Assembly: GCF_003751445.1 (NCBI RefSeq)
Contig: NZ_RJUU01000003.1
Coordinates: 868,001-932,000, forward strand
Source of the DNA: Streptomyces sp. 840.1
GTDB lineage: Bacteria > Actinomycetota > Actinomycetes > Streptomycetales > Streptomycetaceae
DNA length: 64,000 nucleotides
Direction: 5' to 3'
Under the pieces are notes generated by a model. That model searched no databases, had not been told where the DNA came from, and saw nothing but the letters and a program-made list of their open reading frames with translations. The position numbers were made by a program, and so were the translations under genes. Shown in pieces: positions 40,519 to 49,230 of this stretch (position 1 is the stretch's first letter; each line of letters starts with the position of its first letter).

Positions 40519-41486
40519 CAACTCTCCTGGAACACGAGAAGGGCCGGGCGCAGGCCGCGCCCCGCACGGAGACCCCGCTCCAGCGAGCCCTGCGCACGGA
40601 GCCCCGGCCGGTGTGGGAGGAGGAGCCCACCAAGGCGGGGCTCGCCTTCAAGGGATTCGGTCTCGTCGCGATCTGCGCCGTCGTGATCATCCCGATCTGG
40701 GTGGTGCTCGTCACCAGCCTCTCCGACACCAGGACCATCAACGAGGCGGGCGGCCTCGTCGTCTGGCCGAGGCACATCACCTTCGTCGCCTACAAGGAGC
40801 TGCTCAGCGGGGGCGCGGTGACCCGCGCGGCCGCCGTGAGCGTGGGCCTCACCGTCGTCGGCACCGCGGTCAGCATGGTCGTCTCGGTCCTGTGCGCCTA
40901 CGGGCTGAGCCGCCGCGACTCCTACGCGCACCGACCGCTGCTGATGACCCTGATGGCCACGATGTTCTTCGGCGCCGGTCTCATCCCGACGTATCTGCTG
41001 GTCACGGGCATCGGGCTGAGCGACAGCTACTGGTCGATGATCCTGCCCAGCGCGATCAGCGTCTTCAACGTGCTGGTCCTGCGCGGCTTCTTCATGGACA
41101 CGGCGCCCGAGCTCATCGACGCGGCCCGGATCGACGGCGCCGGCGAGTGGCGCATCCTGCTCCAGATCATCATGCCGCTGTCGCGCGCGGTGATCGCGGT
41201 GATCTCGCTGTTCTACGCGGTCGGCTACTGGAGCCAGTGGTTCAACGCGATGCTCTACATCCAGGACAGCGACAAGTACCCGCTGCAGATGATCCTGCGT
41301 CAGCTCGTCCTCCAGCACCAGGTGCCCCCTGGGGCCATGGGCGCGGCGGTCAGCAGCGGAGCGATCAACAGCCTCGCCGTGCAGATGGCGGTCATGATCC
41401 TCGCGCTGATCCCGGTCGCGGTGCTGTCGCCGTTCGTCCAGAAGCACTTCCAGAAGGGCATGCTCACGGGCGCCGTGAAGGGCTGA
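40515..41486 (+). CDS. LplC-type ABC sugar permease
   Basis: A 323-residue permease with six transmembrane helices of the UgpE/LplC type. The ATPase-contact loop is ELIDAARIDGAGEWRILLQIIMPLSRAV. It starts in an ATGA overlap with the first permease, so the two are made together and should form a heterodimeric channel. No ATPase gene follows. In Streptomyces such importers share the multi-sugar ATPase MsiK encoded elsewhere, which I infer here too. Confidence 0.92.
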   Translation: MTTLLEHEKGRAQAAPRTETPLQRALRTEPRPVWEEEPTKAGLAFKGFGLVAICAVVIIPIWVVLVTSLSDTRTINEAGGLVVWPRHITFVAYKELLSGGAVTRAAAVSVGLTVVGTAVSMVVSVLCAYGLSRRDSYAHRPLLMTLMATMFFGAGLIPTYLLVTGIGLSDSYWSMILPSAISVFNVLVLRGFFMDTAPELIDAARIDGAGEWRILLQIIMPLSRAVIAVISLFYAVGYWSQWFNAMLYIQDSDKYPLQMILRQLVLQHQVPPGAMGAAVSSGAINSLAVQMAVMILALIPVAVLSPFVQKHFQKGMLTGAVKG

Positions 41487-41561
41487 CCTCCGGCCGTGCC
41501 GTCCCCCGTACGCCGGGTTCGCAGCAGAAGACCCGAACGAGCAGAAGGAACGAGAGACGCC

Positions 41562-43538
41562 ATGCCGTCCCTGCGTGACGCGGCCCGCGGCCGCATCCTC
41601 TTCGGAGGCGACTACAACCCCGAGCAGTGGCCCGAGGAGGTGTGGGAGGACGACGCCCGGCTGATGAAGGAGGCCGGCGTCAACTCCGTCACCCTCGGCG
41701 TCTTCTCCTGGGCGAAGATCGAACCACGCCCCGGCGCTCGGGAGTTCGGCTGGCTGGACCGGCTGATGGATCTGATGCACGCACACGGCATCGGCGTCGT
41801 GCTCGCCACCCCGACCGCCTCCCCGCCGCCGTGGATGGGGGCGCGGCACCCCGAGACCCTGCCGCGCTCGGAGGACGGTTCGATCGTCTGGTACGGGTCG
41901 CGTCAGCAGTTCTGCGCGAGCTCCCCCGTCTACCGGCGCTACGCCGCGGCCCTCACCGAGGACCTCGCGGCTCGGTACGCGGACCACCCGGCGCTCACCG
42001 TCTGGCACATCAACAACGAGTACTGCACGCACTGCTGGTGCGACGGGACCGCGGCCCACTTCCGCCGCTGGCTGCGCGGCCGGTACGACACGCTCGACGC
42101 GCTCAACGAGGCCTGGGGCACCGCGTTCTGGAGCCAGCGCTACGACGCGTGGACGGAGATCCTGCCACCGCGCACGGCGCAGTACATGAAGAACCCGGCG
42201 CAGGTGCTGGACTTCAGACGGTTCACCTCCGACGCGCTGCTGGAGTGTTACACCGCCGAGCGCGACATCGTCGCCCGGCACACCCCGCAGATCCCGGTGA
42301 CGACCAATTTCATGCCGCTGTGGTCGGGACAGGACGCCTGGGCCTGGTCGGCCCAGGAGGACGTCGTATCCGTCGACATCTACCCGGACCCCCGGGACCC
42401 GCTGGGCGGCCAGTACAACGCGATGATCGCCGACATGACGCGCTCACAGGCCGCCGGTCCGTGGATGCTCATGGAGCAGGCCGCGGGGCCGGTCAACTGG
42501 CGCGGGGTCAACCACCCCAAGCCCGAGGGCCTGAACCGGCTCTGGTCGCTCCAGGCGGTGGCGCGCGGCGCTGACGCCGTCTGTTACTTCCAGTGGCGCC
42601 AGTCCCGGCAGGGCTCGGAGAAGTTCCACTCCGGCATGCTCACCCACGCCGGCGAACAGGGCCGCACCTTCCGGGAGATCAAGCGCCTGGGGGCCGAACT
42701 GGCTCTGCTCGGTCCGGCCGTCAGTGGCAGCGGTGTCGCCGCCGAGGTGGCGGTCCTGCACGACTGGGACTCCTGGTGGGCGGGCGAGCAGGAGGGCAGG
42801 CCGTCCTCGCTGGTGGACTACACCGAGATCGTACGGAGCTGGCACCGAGCCCTGTGGGAGGGCGGGTTCGCCACCGAGTTCGCCCGGCCCGAGGCCGATC
42901 TGAGCCAGTTCAAGGTCGTGGCCGTGCCGCACCTGTACCTGCTCACGGACGCCGCGATCGACAACCTCGTGGCGTACGTCCGCGGCGGCGGGCGGCTGGT
43001 CTGCGGGTTCTTCAGCGGGGTCGCGGACGTGGACGACCGGATCAGGCCGGGCGGCATGGACGCACGGCTGCGTGCGCTCTTCGGCATCAGGACCCTGCAC
43101 GAGTGGTGGCCGCTCGACGCGGGCGCGGCCGTGGAGTGCGACGGCTTCCGGGGCGGGCTCTGGTCCGAGGAGCTGGAGGCGGAGCCGGACACCGAGGTGG
43201 TGGCCGCCTACCGCGACGGCGAGCTGGCCGGGCTGCCCGCGGTGCTGCGCCGGGGCCGGGCCTGGTACGTGTCGACCCTGCCCGGCCCGGAGGCGCTGCG
43301 GGCACTGCTGGACGGGGTGGCACGGGAGGCCGGCGCGGAGCCGGTGCTGGCGGGGCTGCCCCCCGGGGTGGAGGCGGTCCGCCGCGGCGAGCTGCTCTTC
43401 CTGCTGAACCACGGGCGGGGCACGGTCGCCGTGAACGTGCCCGGCGACCTGGCGGACCTGCTGACCGGCCGGGCGGTGCGGGGGACGGTGGAGCTGGGCC
43501 GCCACGGTGTGGCCGTGCTGAGGAGCGCCGCGCCGTGA
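41562..43538 (+). CDS. GH42 beta-galactosidase, cytosolic
   Basis: A 658-residue family 42 enzyme. The barrel starts ILFGGDYNPEQWPEEVWEDDARLMKEAGVN. The acid/base is in VWHINNEYCTHCWCD (Glu153), beside a Cys cluster that binds zinc in the family, and the nucleophile is in WMLMEQAAGPVNW (Glu305). The trimerisation and C-terminal beta domains follow. There is no signal peptide. It removes terminal beta-galactose and, in this setting, probably acts on the galactosyl side chains of imported oligosaccharides. ATG 41562 has GAAGGA upstream. The stop overlaps the GH95 start (GTGA). Confidence 0.92.
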   Translation: MPSLRDAARGRILFGGDYNPEQWPEEVWEDDARLMKEAGVNSVTLGVFSWAKIEPRPGAREFGWLDRLMDLMHAHGIGVVLATPTASPPPWMGARHPETLPRSEDGSIVWYGSRQQFCASSPVYRRYAAALTEDLAARYADHPALTVWHINNEYCTHCWCDGTAAHFRRWLRGRYDTLDALNEAWGTAFWSQRYDAWTEILPPRTAQYMKNPAQVLDFRRFTSDALLECYTAERDIVARHTPQIPVTTNFMPLWSGQDAWAWSAQEDVVSVDIYPDPRDPLGGQYNAMIADMTRSQAAGPWMLMEQAAGPVNWRGVNHPKPEGLNRLWSLQAVARGADAVCYFQWRQSRQGSEKFHSGMLTHAGEQGRTFREIKRLGAELALLGPAVSGSGVAAEVAVLHDWDSWWAGEQEGRPSSLVDYTEIVRSWHRALWEGGFATEFARPEADLSQFKVVAVPHLYLLTDAAIDNLVAYVRGGGRLVCGFFSGVADVDDRIRPGGMDARLRALFGIRTLHEWWPLDAGAAVECDGFRGGLWSEELEAEPDTEVVAAYRDGELAGLPAVLRRGRAWYVSTLPGPEALRALLDGVAREAGAEPVLAGLPPGVEAVRRGELLFLLNHGRGTVAVNVPGDLADLLTGRAVRGTVELGRHGVAVLRSAAP

Positions 43539-45787
43539 CCGGCCGCGCACACATCGACGGCACCTGGGAGCCGCGCCCAGCCGCCCGCTGGGAGGACGCC
43601 TTCCTCGGCGGCAACGGCCGGCACGGCGCCATGGTCCACGGGGACCCGGCCGACGACCGGGTCGTCGTCAACCACCACACGCTGGTGCGGCCCAACGGCA
43701 GCGAGCGCACCCGCCCGCCCGAGCTCGCGGACCGGCTGGAGCGGCTGCGGGACGCCCTGCTGGCCGGGGACACCGGGGCGGGTGAGGGGTTCGGGGACGG
43801 GCGTCCGCTGGTCTGGGTCCAGCCCTTCCACCCGGCGTTCCAGACCCGCATCCGTCCCGCCCCGGCCCCCGTCTCCGCCCCGGGAGAGCCTGTGTCCCCG
43901 TCCGGCTACCGGCGGTCGGTCGACTTCGCCACGGGTGAGATCACGGCCGTCTGCGAGGGCCGGCGCAGCGAGGTCTTCGTCTCCCGCGCGGACGACGTGA
44001 TCGTGCAGCGCGTGACCGGCCCGGGGCGCGCGGTGGACCTGACCCTGGACCACGCCCTGCCCGGCGCCCCGGCCCGGCTCGCGATCGGGCGCGGCACCGC
44101 GCTGTTCCCCGGCGGCGGCCGGCTGGCGCTGCGGGTGGGCTACCCGGACAGCGAGGCGGCGTACACCGGGGTGAGCGTCGTCCGGGCGGACGGCGGGAAG
44201 GTGTCGGTGTCCGGTGAGGGCATCCGCGTCGAGGGGGCCCGGTCCCTGCTCGTGCTCACCCGGGTGCGGCGCCATGCGGGCGGCCTCGACCTCGCGGCGG
44301 AGTACGCGGCGCTGCCGGACGGCGACTACCAGGCGCTGCTCGGCCGGCACCTCGCGCTGCACCGCCCGGCCTTCGAGCGGGCCGCCCTGACCCTGGACGC
44401 GGACCCGGCGGAGCGGGCGCTTCCCGGGAGCGAGCTGACCCGTCTGCCGAACAGCCCGGCGCTCCTGGAGCGGCTGTTCGCGGCCGGGCGCTACCACTTG
44501 CTCTCGTCCTCCGGTGTGCTGCCGCCCCGGCTGACGGGGCTGTGGACGGGCGACTGGGACACCGCCTGGTCGGGGGCGTTCACCACGAACGCCAACCTCA
44601 ACCTCCAGATCGCCTCGGCGGCGGCCGCCGCGCTGCCGGAGGTGTCCCTGGCGCATGCCGCCCTGGTGTACGGGCAGCTCGATGACTGGCGGGACAACGC
44701 ACGGGCGGTCTTCGGGGCGCGCGGGATCGTCGCCCCGTCCCACACGGACGGCGAGTCCGGCCACACCCGCCACTTCCAGCGTGCGTACCCGCTGCATCTG
44801 TGGACGGCCGGTGCGGACTGGCTCCTGGCACCGCTGCTCGAACACGCCGAGACCAGCGGGGTGCCGGACCCCCGGCTGGACGAGGCCCTGCACGAGGCGG
44901 CCCTGTTCTACGAGGACTTCCTGACCCGGACCGCCCCGGACGGGACCGTCGCCCTGGTGCCCTCGTACTCTCCGGAGAACCGGCCCGCCAACGCGAGCTG
45001 GGTGACGGTGAACGCGACGATGGACCTCGCGGCCGCCCGTCATGCGCTGACCGCGCCGGCCGACCGCTCCCCCGCCCACCCGGCGTCCGCCCGCCGACGC
45101 GACCTGGCGGCGCGGCTGCCGGAGTTCGCCGTCAACGCGGACGGCGCGCTCGCCGAATGGGCGTGGCCGGGGCTGGAGGAGAACTACGACCACCGCCACC
45201 TCAGCCACCTCTACCCGGTGTGGCCGCTGGACGCGGTCAACCCGTACGACACCCCGGAGCTGGCGGCCGCCGCGCATCGAGCGCTGGAGCTGCGGGGCTC
45301 GGAGAACGACTCCGCCCACGGACATCTGCACCACGCGCTGGTCGCCGCGCGGCTGCGGGACGGGGCGCGGGCCTCCGCCGCGCTGAACGCCGTGCTCTCG
45401 GGCGACTTCTTCCACGACTCCCTGATGAGCGCGCACTATCCGGGGCGCGACGTCTACAACGCGGACGCCGCCCACGCGCTGCCCGCCGCGGTGATCGAGT
45501 CGCTCGTCCAGTCGACGCCCCACCGGCTGGTCCTGCTGCCCGCGCCGCTCACCGGCTGCCCGAGCGGTGAACTGCGGGGCATACGTACCAGGTTCGGCGC
45601 GGTCCTGAACCTTCGCTGGTCCGCCGACGGGACCGCGACCGCGGTGCTGCGCCCCACACGCGCCGCCCGTGTCGATGTCCGCACGGGAAGCCGCAGCGCG
45701 TTCACCGATTCCTCCGCCGGACTCGCCTCGGCTCCCCTGGAGCTGACGGCCGGCGTGGACCGCGTCCTCCGTCTGGGGCCGCGGTAG
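43535..45787 (+). CDS. GH95 alpha-L-fucosidase-type enzyme, cytosolic
   Basis: A 750-residue family 95 enzyme. An N-terminal beta domain (WEDAFLGGNGRHGAMVHGDPADDRVVVNHHTL) precedes an (alpha/alpha)6 barrel with LLERLFAAGRYHLLSSS, PPRLTGLWTGDWDTAWSGAFTTNANLNLQ (conserved Asn pair), LVPSYSPENRPANASWVTVNATMDL (Glu481 candidate acid) and HRHLSHLYPVWP. Known activities in GH95 are alpha-1,2-L-fucosidase and alpha-L-galactosidase; alpha-1,2-fucose caps galactose in xyloglucan. No export signal is present, so fucosylated oligosaccharides would have to be imported whole. The GTG start overlaps the GH42 stop, tying defucosylation to degalactosylation. Confidence 0.9.
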   Translation: MTGRAHIDGTWEPRPAARWEDAFLGGNGRHGAMVHGDPADDRVVVNHHTLVRPNGSERTRPPELADRLERLRDALLAGDTGAGEGFGDGRPLVWVQPFHPAFQTRIRPAPAPVSAPGEPVSPSGYRRSVDFATGEITAVCEGRRSEVFVSRADDVIVQRVTGPGRAVDLTLDHALPGAPARLAIGRGTALFPGGGRLALRVGYPDSEAAYTGVSVVRADGGKVSVSGEGIRVEGARSLLVLTRVRRHAGGLDLAAEYAALPDGDYQALLGRHLALHRPAFERAALTLDADPAERALPGSELTRLPNSPALLERLFAAGRYHLLSSSGVLPPRLTGLWTGDWDTAWSGAFTTNANLNLQIASAAAAALPEVSLAHAALVYGQLDDWRDNARAVFGARGIVAPSHTDGESGHTRHFQRAYPLHLWTAGADWLLAPLLEHAETSGVPDPRLDEALHEAALFYEDFLTRTAPDGTVALVPSYSPENRPANASWVTVNATMDLAAARHALTAPADRSPAHPASARRRDLAARLPEFAVNADGALAEWAWPGLEENYDHRHLSHLYPVWPLDAVNPYDTPELAAAAHRALELRGSENDSAHGHLHHALVAARLRDGARASAALNAVLSGDFFHDSLMSAHYPGRDVYNADAAHALPAAVIESLVQSTPHRLVLLPAPLTGCPSGELRGIRTRFGAVLNLRWSADGTATAVLRPTRAARVDVRTGSRSAFTDSSAGLASAPLELTAGVDRVLRLGPR

Positions 45788-45821
45788 CACTCCCCCACAT
45801 CCCCCCATGGAAGGGACAACC

Positions 45822-46535
45822 ATGGCAACACGCACCCGCACGCTCAGCAGGTTCGTCACGGTCCCGGCGACGGCAGCGGCGGCTCTGCTCGCCTTCGCAG
45901 CCGCCCCCGCCCAGGCCGCCATCTGGTCCTCGTCGGACCAGTGGGGCAACTACACGACCGACGACGGATACACCCTGTACAACAACATCTGGGGTTCCGG
46001 AGCGGGTTCGCAGTCCATCTGGGCCGACTCGTCCTCGAAGTGGGGCGTCTCGGCCGATCACCCGAACACCGGCGGCATCAAGTCGTACCCGAACGCCAAG
46101 AAGGTCGTCGGAAAGTCGATCACCTCGCTGTCGTCGCTCACCAGCGACTACAACGTCACCGTCCCGTCGTCCGGTGCGTACAACACCTCGTACGACATCT
46201 GGGACACCGACTACGACTACGAGGTCATGCTCTGGGTCAACTACAACGGCGCCGTCGGTCCGCTCGGCACCTCGCAGGGAACGGTGACGCTCGGCGGCCA
46301 CTCCTGGACCGTGTACAAGGGCGACAACGGAGCGAACCAGGTCTTCTCGTTCCTGCGCACCTCGGACTCCACAGCGGGTTCGGTGAACATCCTGCCCATC
46401 CTGAAGTGGATCAAGGACACCAAGGGCTGGTGGGGTGACGAGACCATCGGTGACGTCCAGTTCGGCTACGAGATCACCTCGTCCGCCGGCGGCCTGGACT
46501 TCACCACCAACGGCTTCGGCGTCTCGGCGAGCTGA
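45822..46535 (+). CDS. Secreted GH12 endoglucanase (candidate endo-xyloglucanase)
   Basis: A 237-residue single-domain protein. A signal peptide ends APAQAA. The mature part fits family 12: IWSSSDQWGNYTTDDGYTLYNNIWGS, SYDIWDTDYDYEVMLWVNYNG (nucleophile Glu134), GGHSWTVYKGDNGANQVFSFL, and the acid/base in DVQFGYEITSS (Glu217). Family members cleave beta-1,4-glucan, and many are specific for xyloglucan. It has no carbohydrate-binding module. It is last in the rightward operon, with AAGGGA before ATG 45822, and would supply oligosaccharides to the importer. Confidence 0.88.
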   Translation: MATRTRTLSRFVTVPATAAAALLAFAAAPAQAAIWSSSDQWGNYTTDDGYTLYNNIWGSGAGSQSIWADSSSKWGVSADHPNTGGIKSYPNAKKVVGKSITSLSSLTSDYNVTVPSSGAYNTSYDIWDTDYDYEVMLWVNYNGAVGPLGTSQGTVTLGGHSWTVYKGDNGANQVFSFLRTSDSTAGSVNILPILKWIKDTKGWWGDETIGDVQFGYEITSSAGGLDFTTNGFGVSAS

Positions 46536-46549
46536 ACCGCGCACACCGG

Positions 46550-46578
46550 GAGCCGGTCCCCCTCGCGGGGGCCGGCTC
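46550..46578. terminator. Terminator hairpin between GH12 and lacI genes
   Basis: GAGCCGG (46550-46556) and CCCCC (46558-46562) pair with GGGGG (46567-46571) and CCGGCTC (46572-46578), with one bulged T and a four-base loop. It separates the convergent GH12 and LacI genes and can end both transcripts. Confidence 0.75.
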
Positions 46579-46601
46579 GTGCGCGCAGGCGTCGTGCGGC
46601 G

Positions 46602-47609
46602 TCACCTCGGTGCGGGTCCCGTGCTCTCCCGTACCGTCAGCTCCGGCGCCAGCAGCTCCGTTTCGTCGGCGCCCCGGCCGGAGAGCTTGGCGACGACCTG
46701 TTCGACGGAGCGGCGCCCCATCTCCTGCGCGGGGATGGCCACCGAGGTCAGCCGCACCGATGCCTGGGCGGCTACCTGCTCGGGGCAGATCGCGACCACG
46801 GACACGTCCTCGGGCACCGCCCGGCCCTGCTGCCGCAGGAGGTTGAGCAGCGGCTCGACCGCCGACTCGTTCTGCACGATGAAGCCCGTGGTGCCGGGGC
46901 GCTCGTCGAATATCCGCGACAGGGTCTGGGCCATCGCCGGATAACCGCCCTCGCAGGGCCGGTGCAGAACCCGAACCCCGGCCTCGCGCGCCTTGGCCCG
47001 CACCCCGTCGACGGTGCGTTCGGCGAATCCGGTGTGCCGCTCGTACACCGCCGCCGCCTCACCGATCACCGCGATCTCACGGTGCCCGAGGCCGGCCAGG
47101 TGCTCCACACAGAGCGCCCCGGTCGCCTCGAAGTCGAGGTCCACGCAGGTGAGCCCCTCGGTGTCGGCGGGCAGCCCGATGAGCACGGCGGCGCGGTCGG
47201 TCTCGCGCAGCAGCGGCAGCCGTTCGTCGTGCAGTTCGACGTCCATCAGGATCATGGCGTCGGCGAGCGAGCTGCCGGCGATCCGGCGTACCGCGGCGGG
47301 ACCCTCCTCACCGGTCAGCAGCAGGACGTCGTAGCCGTGGGTGCGGGCCGTCGTCGCGACGGCGATGGCGATCTCCATCATCACGGGGACGTACATGTCG
47401 GTGCGCAGCGGCACCATGAGCGCGATGATGTTCGACCGGCTGCTGGCGAGCGCCCGCGCACCCGCGTTGGGGTGGTAGCCGAGCTCCTTGATGGACAGCT
47501 CGACCCGCTCGCGGGTGGGGGCCGAGATGGACCGCTTCCCGCTGAGGACGTAGCTCACCGTGCTGGCGGAGACTCCGGCGTGCTGCGCGACCTCGGCAAG
47601 GGTGACCAT
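46602..47609 (-). CDS. LacI-family repressor of the glycan locus
   Basis: A 335-residue LacI protein. The N-terminal DNA-binding domain is VTLAEVAQHAGVSASTVSYVLSGKRSISAPTRERVELSIKELGYHPNAGARALASSRS, with the hinge helix at the end. The periplasmic-binding-like effector domain follows (NIIALMVPLRTDMYVPVMMEIAIAVATTARTHGYDVLLLTGEEG). Two copies of CGAAGCGCTTCG lie 73 and 161 bases upstream of its start and two more lie between the divergent glycan operons. It is therefore very likely the autoregulated repressor of this locus, released by a xyloglucan-derived sugar. The inducer is unknown. Confidence 0.9.
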   Translation of the reverse strand: MVTLAEVAQHAGVSASTVSYVLSGKRSISAPTRERVELSIKELGYHPNAGARALASSRSNIIALMVPLRTDMYVPVMMEIAIAVATTARTHGYDVLLLTGEEGPAAVRRIAGSSLADAMILMDVELHDERLPLLRETDRAAVLIGLPADTEGLTCVDLDFEATGALCVEHLAGLGHREIAVIGEAAAVYERHTGFAERTVDGVRAKAREAGVRVLHRPCEGGYPAMAQTLSRIFDERPGTTGFIVQNESAVEPLLNLLRQQGRAVPEDVSVVAICPEQVAAQASVRLTSVAIPAQEMGRRSVEQVVAKLSGRGADETELLAPELTVRESTGPAPR

Positions 47610-47973
47610 TCAGCTCTCCATCACAGAACGACGTCGGACACCGGCACGCATACCGGCCTGCACCGGCAGCCACAACCGAGACGAAGCGCTTCGACTTCCT
47701 TCTGCTGCCTCTGACGTGCACGGACAGTGCGACCCTAGACCCGCACACACAGCGTGTCCATAGCCCCGTCGAAGCGCTTCGACTCACTGTCCAGCCGCCG
47801 CCGCCCGACGTGGCGGCCGCCCGTACCTGTCGCAACGATATGCCCGAGGCGCTCGGTTCTGCCGGGACAGCAGTTCCGCCTCCGAGCACTCCGAAGCGGA
47901 TCTTCATGGCCTCGGGGGTACGCGCGCGGCTCCGGCCGTCCGGACGGCCACCGGCTCCGTCCCCGGCCCGGAC
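47610..47973. promoter_or_regulatory. lacI upstream region with two LacI operators
   Basis: The 364-base region between lacI and the CYP154 stop codon carries CGAAGCGCTTCG at 47682-47693 and TCGAAGCGCTTCGA at 47769-47782, 88 bases apart. Both match the sites at 37220 and 37400. They should control lacI itself. The rest of the region (47783-47973) shows no gene and no clear terminator. Confidence 0.75.
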
Positions 47974-49230
47974 TCAGGCGTCGAGCAGTACCGGGAAGGC
48001 CTCCATGTCGTTCTGGGTCATCACCGGGAGCTTGCGGATGTCCGCGTCCGGCACCGCGAGTCGCAGGGCGGGGAACCGGGCGAAGAGGGCGGGCAGGGCT
48101 ATCCCCGCCTCGACGCGGGAGAGCGCCGCGCCGGGGCAGATGTGCGGCCCGTGGCCGAACGTCATGTGCCGGATGGGGGTGGGGCGGGTGATGTCGAAGG
48201 CGTCCGCGTCGGCGCCGTGCTGCTCGAGGTCCCGGCCGATCACCCGGTACGAGATGACCACGCCCTCGCCCTTGGCTATGACGTCGTCACCCACCTGGAT
48301 GTCCTCGGTGGCGAACCGCATCAGCAGATGGGTGGTCGGGGTGTCCCACCGCAGCGTCTCCTCGATCACGGTCTCCCAGGAGACCTCCCCCTCCAGGACC
48401 ATCCGCAGCTGGTCCGGGTGGGCCAGGAGTGCTCGAACCGCGTTGAGTATGAGGCCGATGGTGGTCTCGTGGCCGGCCGCGACCATCGCCTTGAGGTTGC
48501 CCACCACCTCTTCCTCGGTGAGCGGCTCGCCGCCCTCGTCGGCCAGGATCAGCGCGGAGGTCAGGTCGTCGGTGGGCCGTGCGGCCTTCTCGCGGACGAG
48601 TCCGGCGTAGAAGACGTCCAGCTCGGCGAGGAGGGCGAGGCGTTCGTCCTGCGGGGTGAGCATCGAGAAGAAGGCCTTGTACTGCCTGGTCAGCATCGCG
48701 TTCTCGGCGGGGTCCACGCCCATCAGCATCCCGACGACCCGCATCGGCAGCGGCTGCGCGAACACCGATTTGAGGTCGACGACGGCCCCGTCCCTGCCGC
48801 CCTCCGCGAGCGCGTCCAGCAGTTCCTGGGTGAACTTCTCGATGTCGGGCCTGATGGCCTCCAAGCGGCGCGGGGTGAGCGCCTGCGAGGTCTTGGTCCG
48901 CAGCCGCCGGTGCTCGGCGCCGTCCACGGTGAACATGGACCGCCCGGCGTCGATCATCCCGATGAGCGGCCACGCGTGCGTCACCTCGCCGCTCTGCCAC
49001 AGCCCCCAGGCGTCGAGGTCCTTCACCAGCCTCGGATCGACCAGGAGCCGGCGGGCGTCGTCATAGCGGGTGACGGTCCTGGCCGGTACGCCGAGCAGCT
49101 CGATCCGGGCGAGCCGGCCGGCTTCGCGCAGCCTCGCCGTCTCGCCGTCCAGGTCCTGGACCATGGGGTCGATGACGACGGTCGCGACGCTCGGGGCGGC
49201 GGCGTGCGCGGCGGCGTGAGGGCAGTTCAC
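47974..49230 (-). CDS. Cytochrome P450, CYP154 type
   Basis: A 418-residue P450 with all standard motifs: I-helix AMVAAGHETTIGLILN, K-helix EETLRWDTPTTHLLMRFATEDI and haem loop FGHGPHICPGAALSR. The sequence around VTRYDDARRLLVDPRLVKDLDAWGLWQSGE and the N-terminal NCPHAAAHAAAPSVATVVIDPMVQDLDGE resembles CYP154 enzymes, which hydroxylate steroids, macrolides or small aromatics. The GTG start (49230) overlaps the stop of the CYP157 gene (GTGA) with AGGAG upstream, so the two P450s are translationally coupled. No ferredoxin gene is adjacent. Confidence 0.9.
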   Translation of the reverse strand: MNCPHAAAHAAAPSVATVVIDPMVQDLDGETARLREAGRLARIELLGVPARTVTRYDDARRLLVDPRLVKDLDAWGLWQSGEVTHAWPLIGMIDAGRSMFTVDGAEHRRLRTKTSQALTPRRLEAIRPDIEKFTQELLDALAEGGRDGAVVDLKSVFAQPLPMRVVGMLMGVDPAENAMLTRQYKAFFSMLTPQDERLALLAELDVFYAGLVREKAARPTDDLTSALILADEGGEPLTEEEVVGNLKAMVAAGHETTIGLILNAVRALLAHPDQLRMVLEGEVSWETVIEETLRWDTPTTHLLMRFATEDIQVGDDVIAKGEGVVISYRVIGRDLEQHGADADAFDITRPTPIRHMTFGHGPHICPGAALSRVEAGIALPALFARFPALRLAVPDADIRKLPVMTQNDMEAFPVLLDA

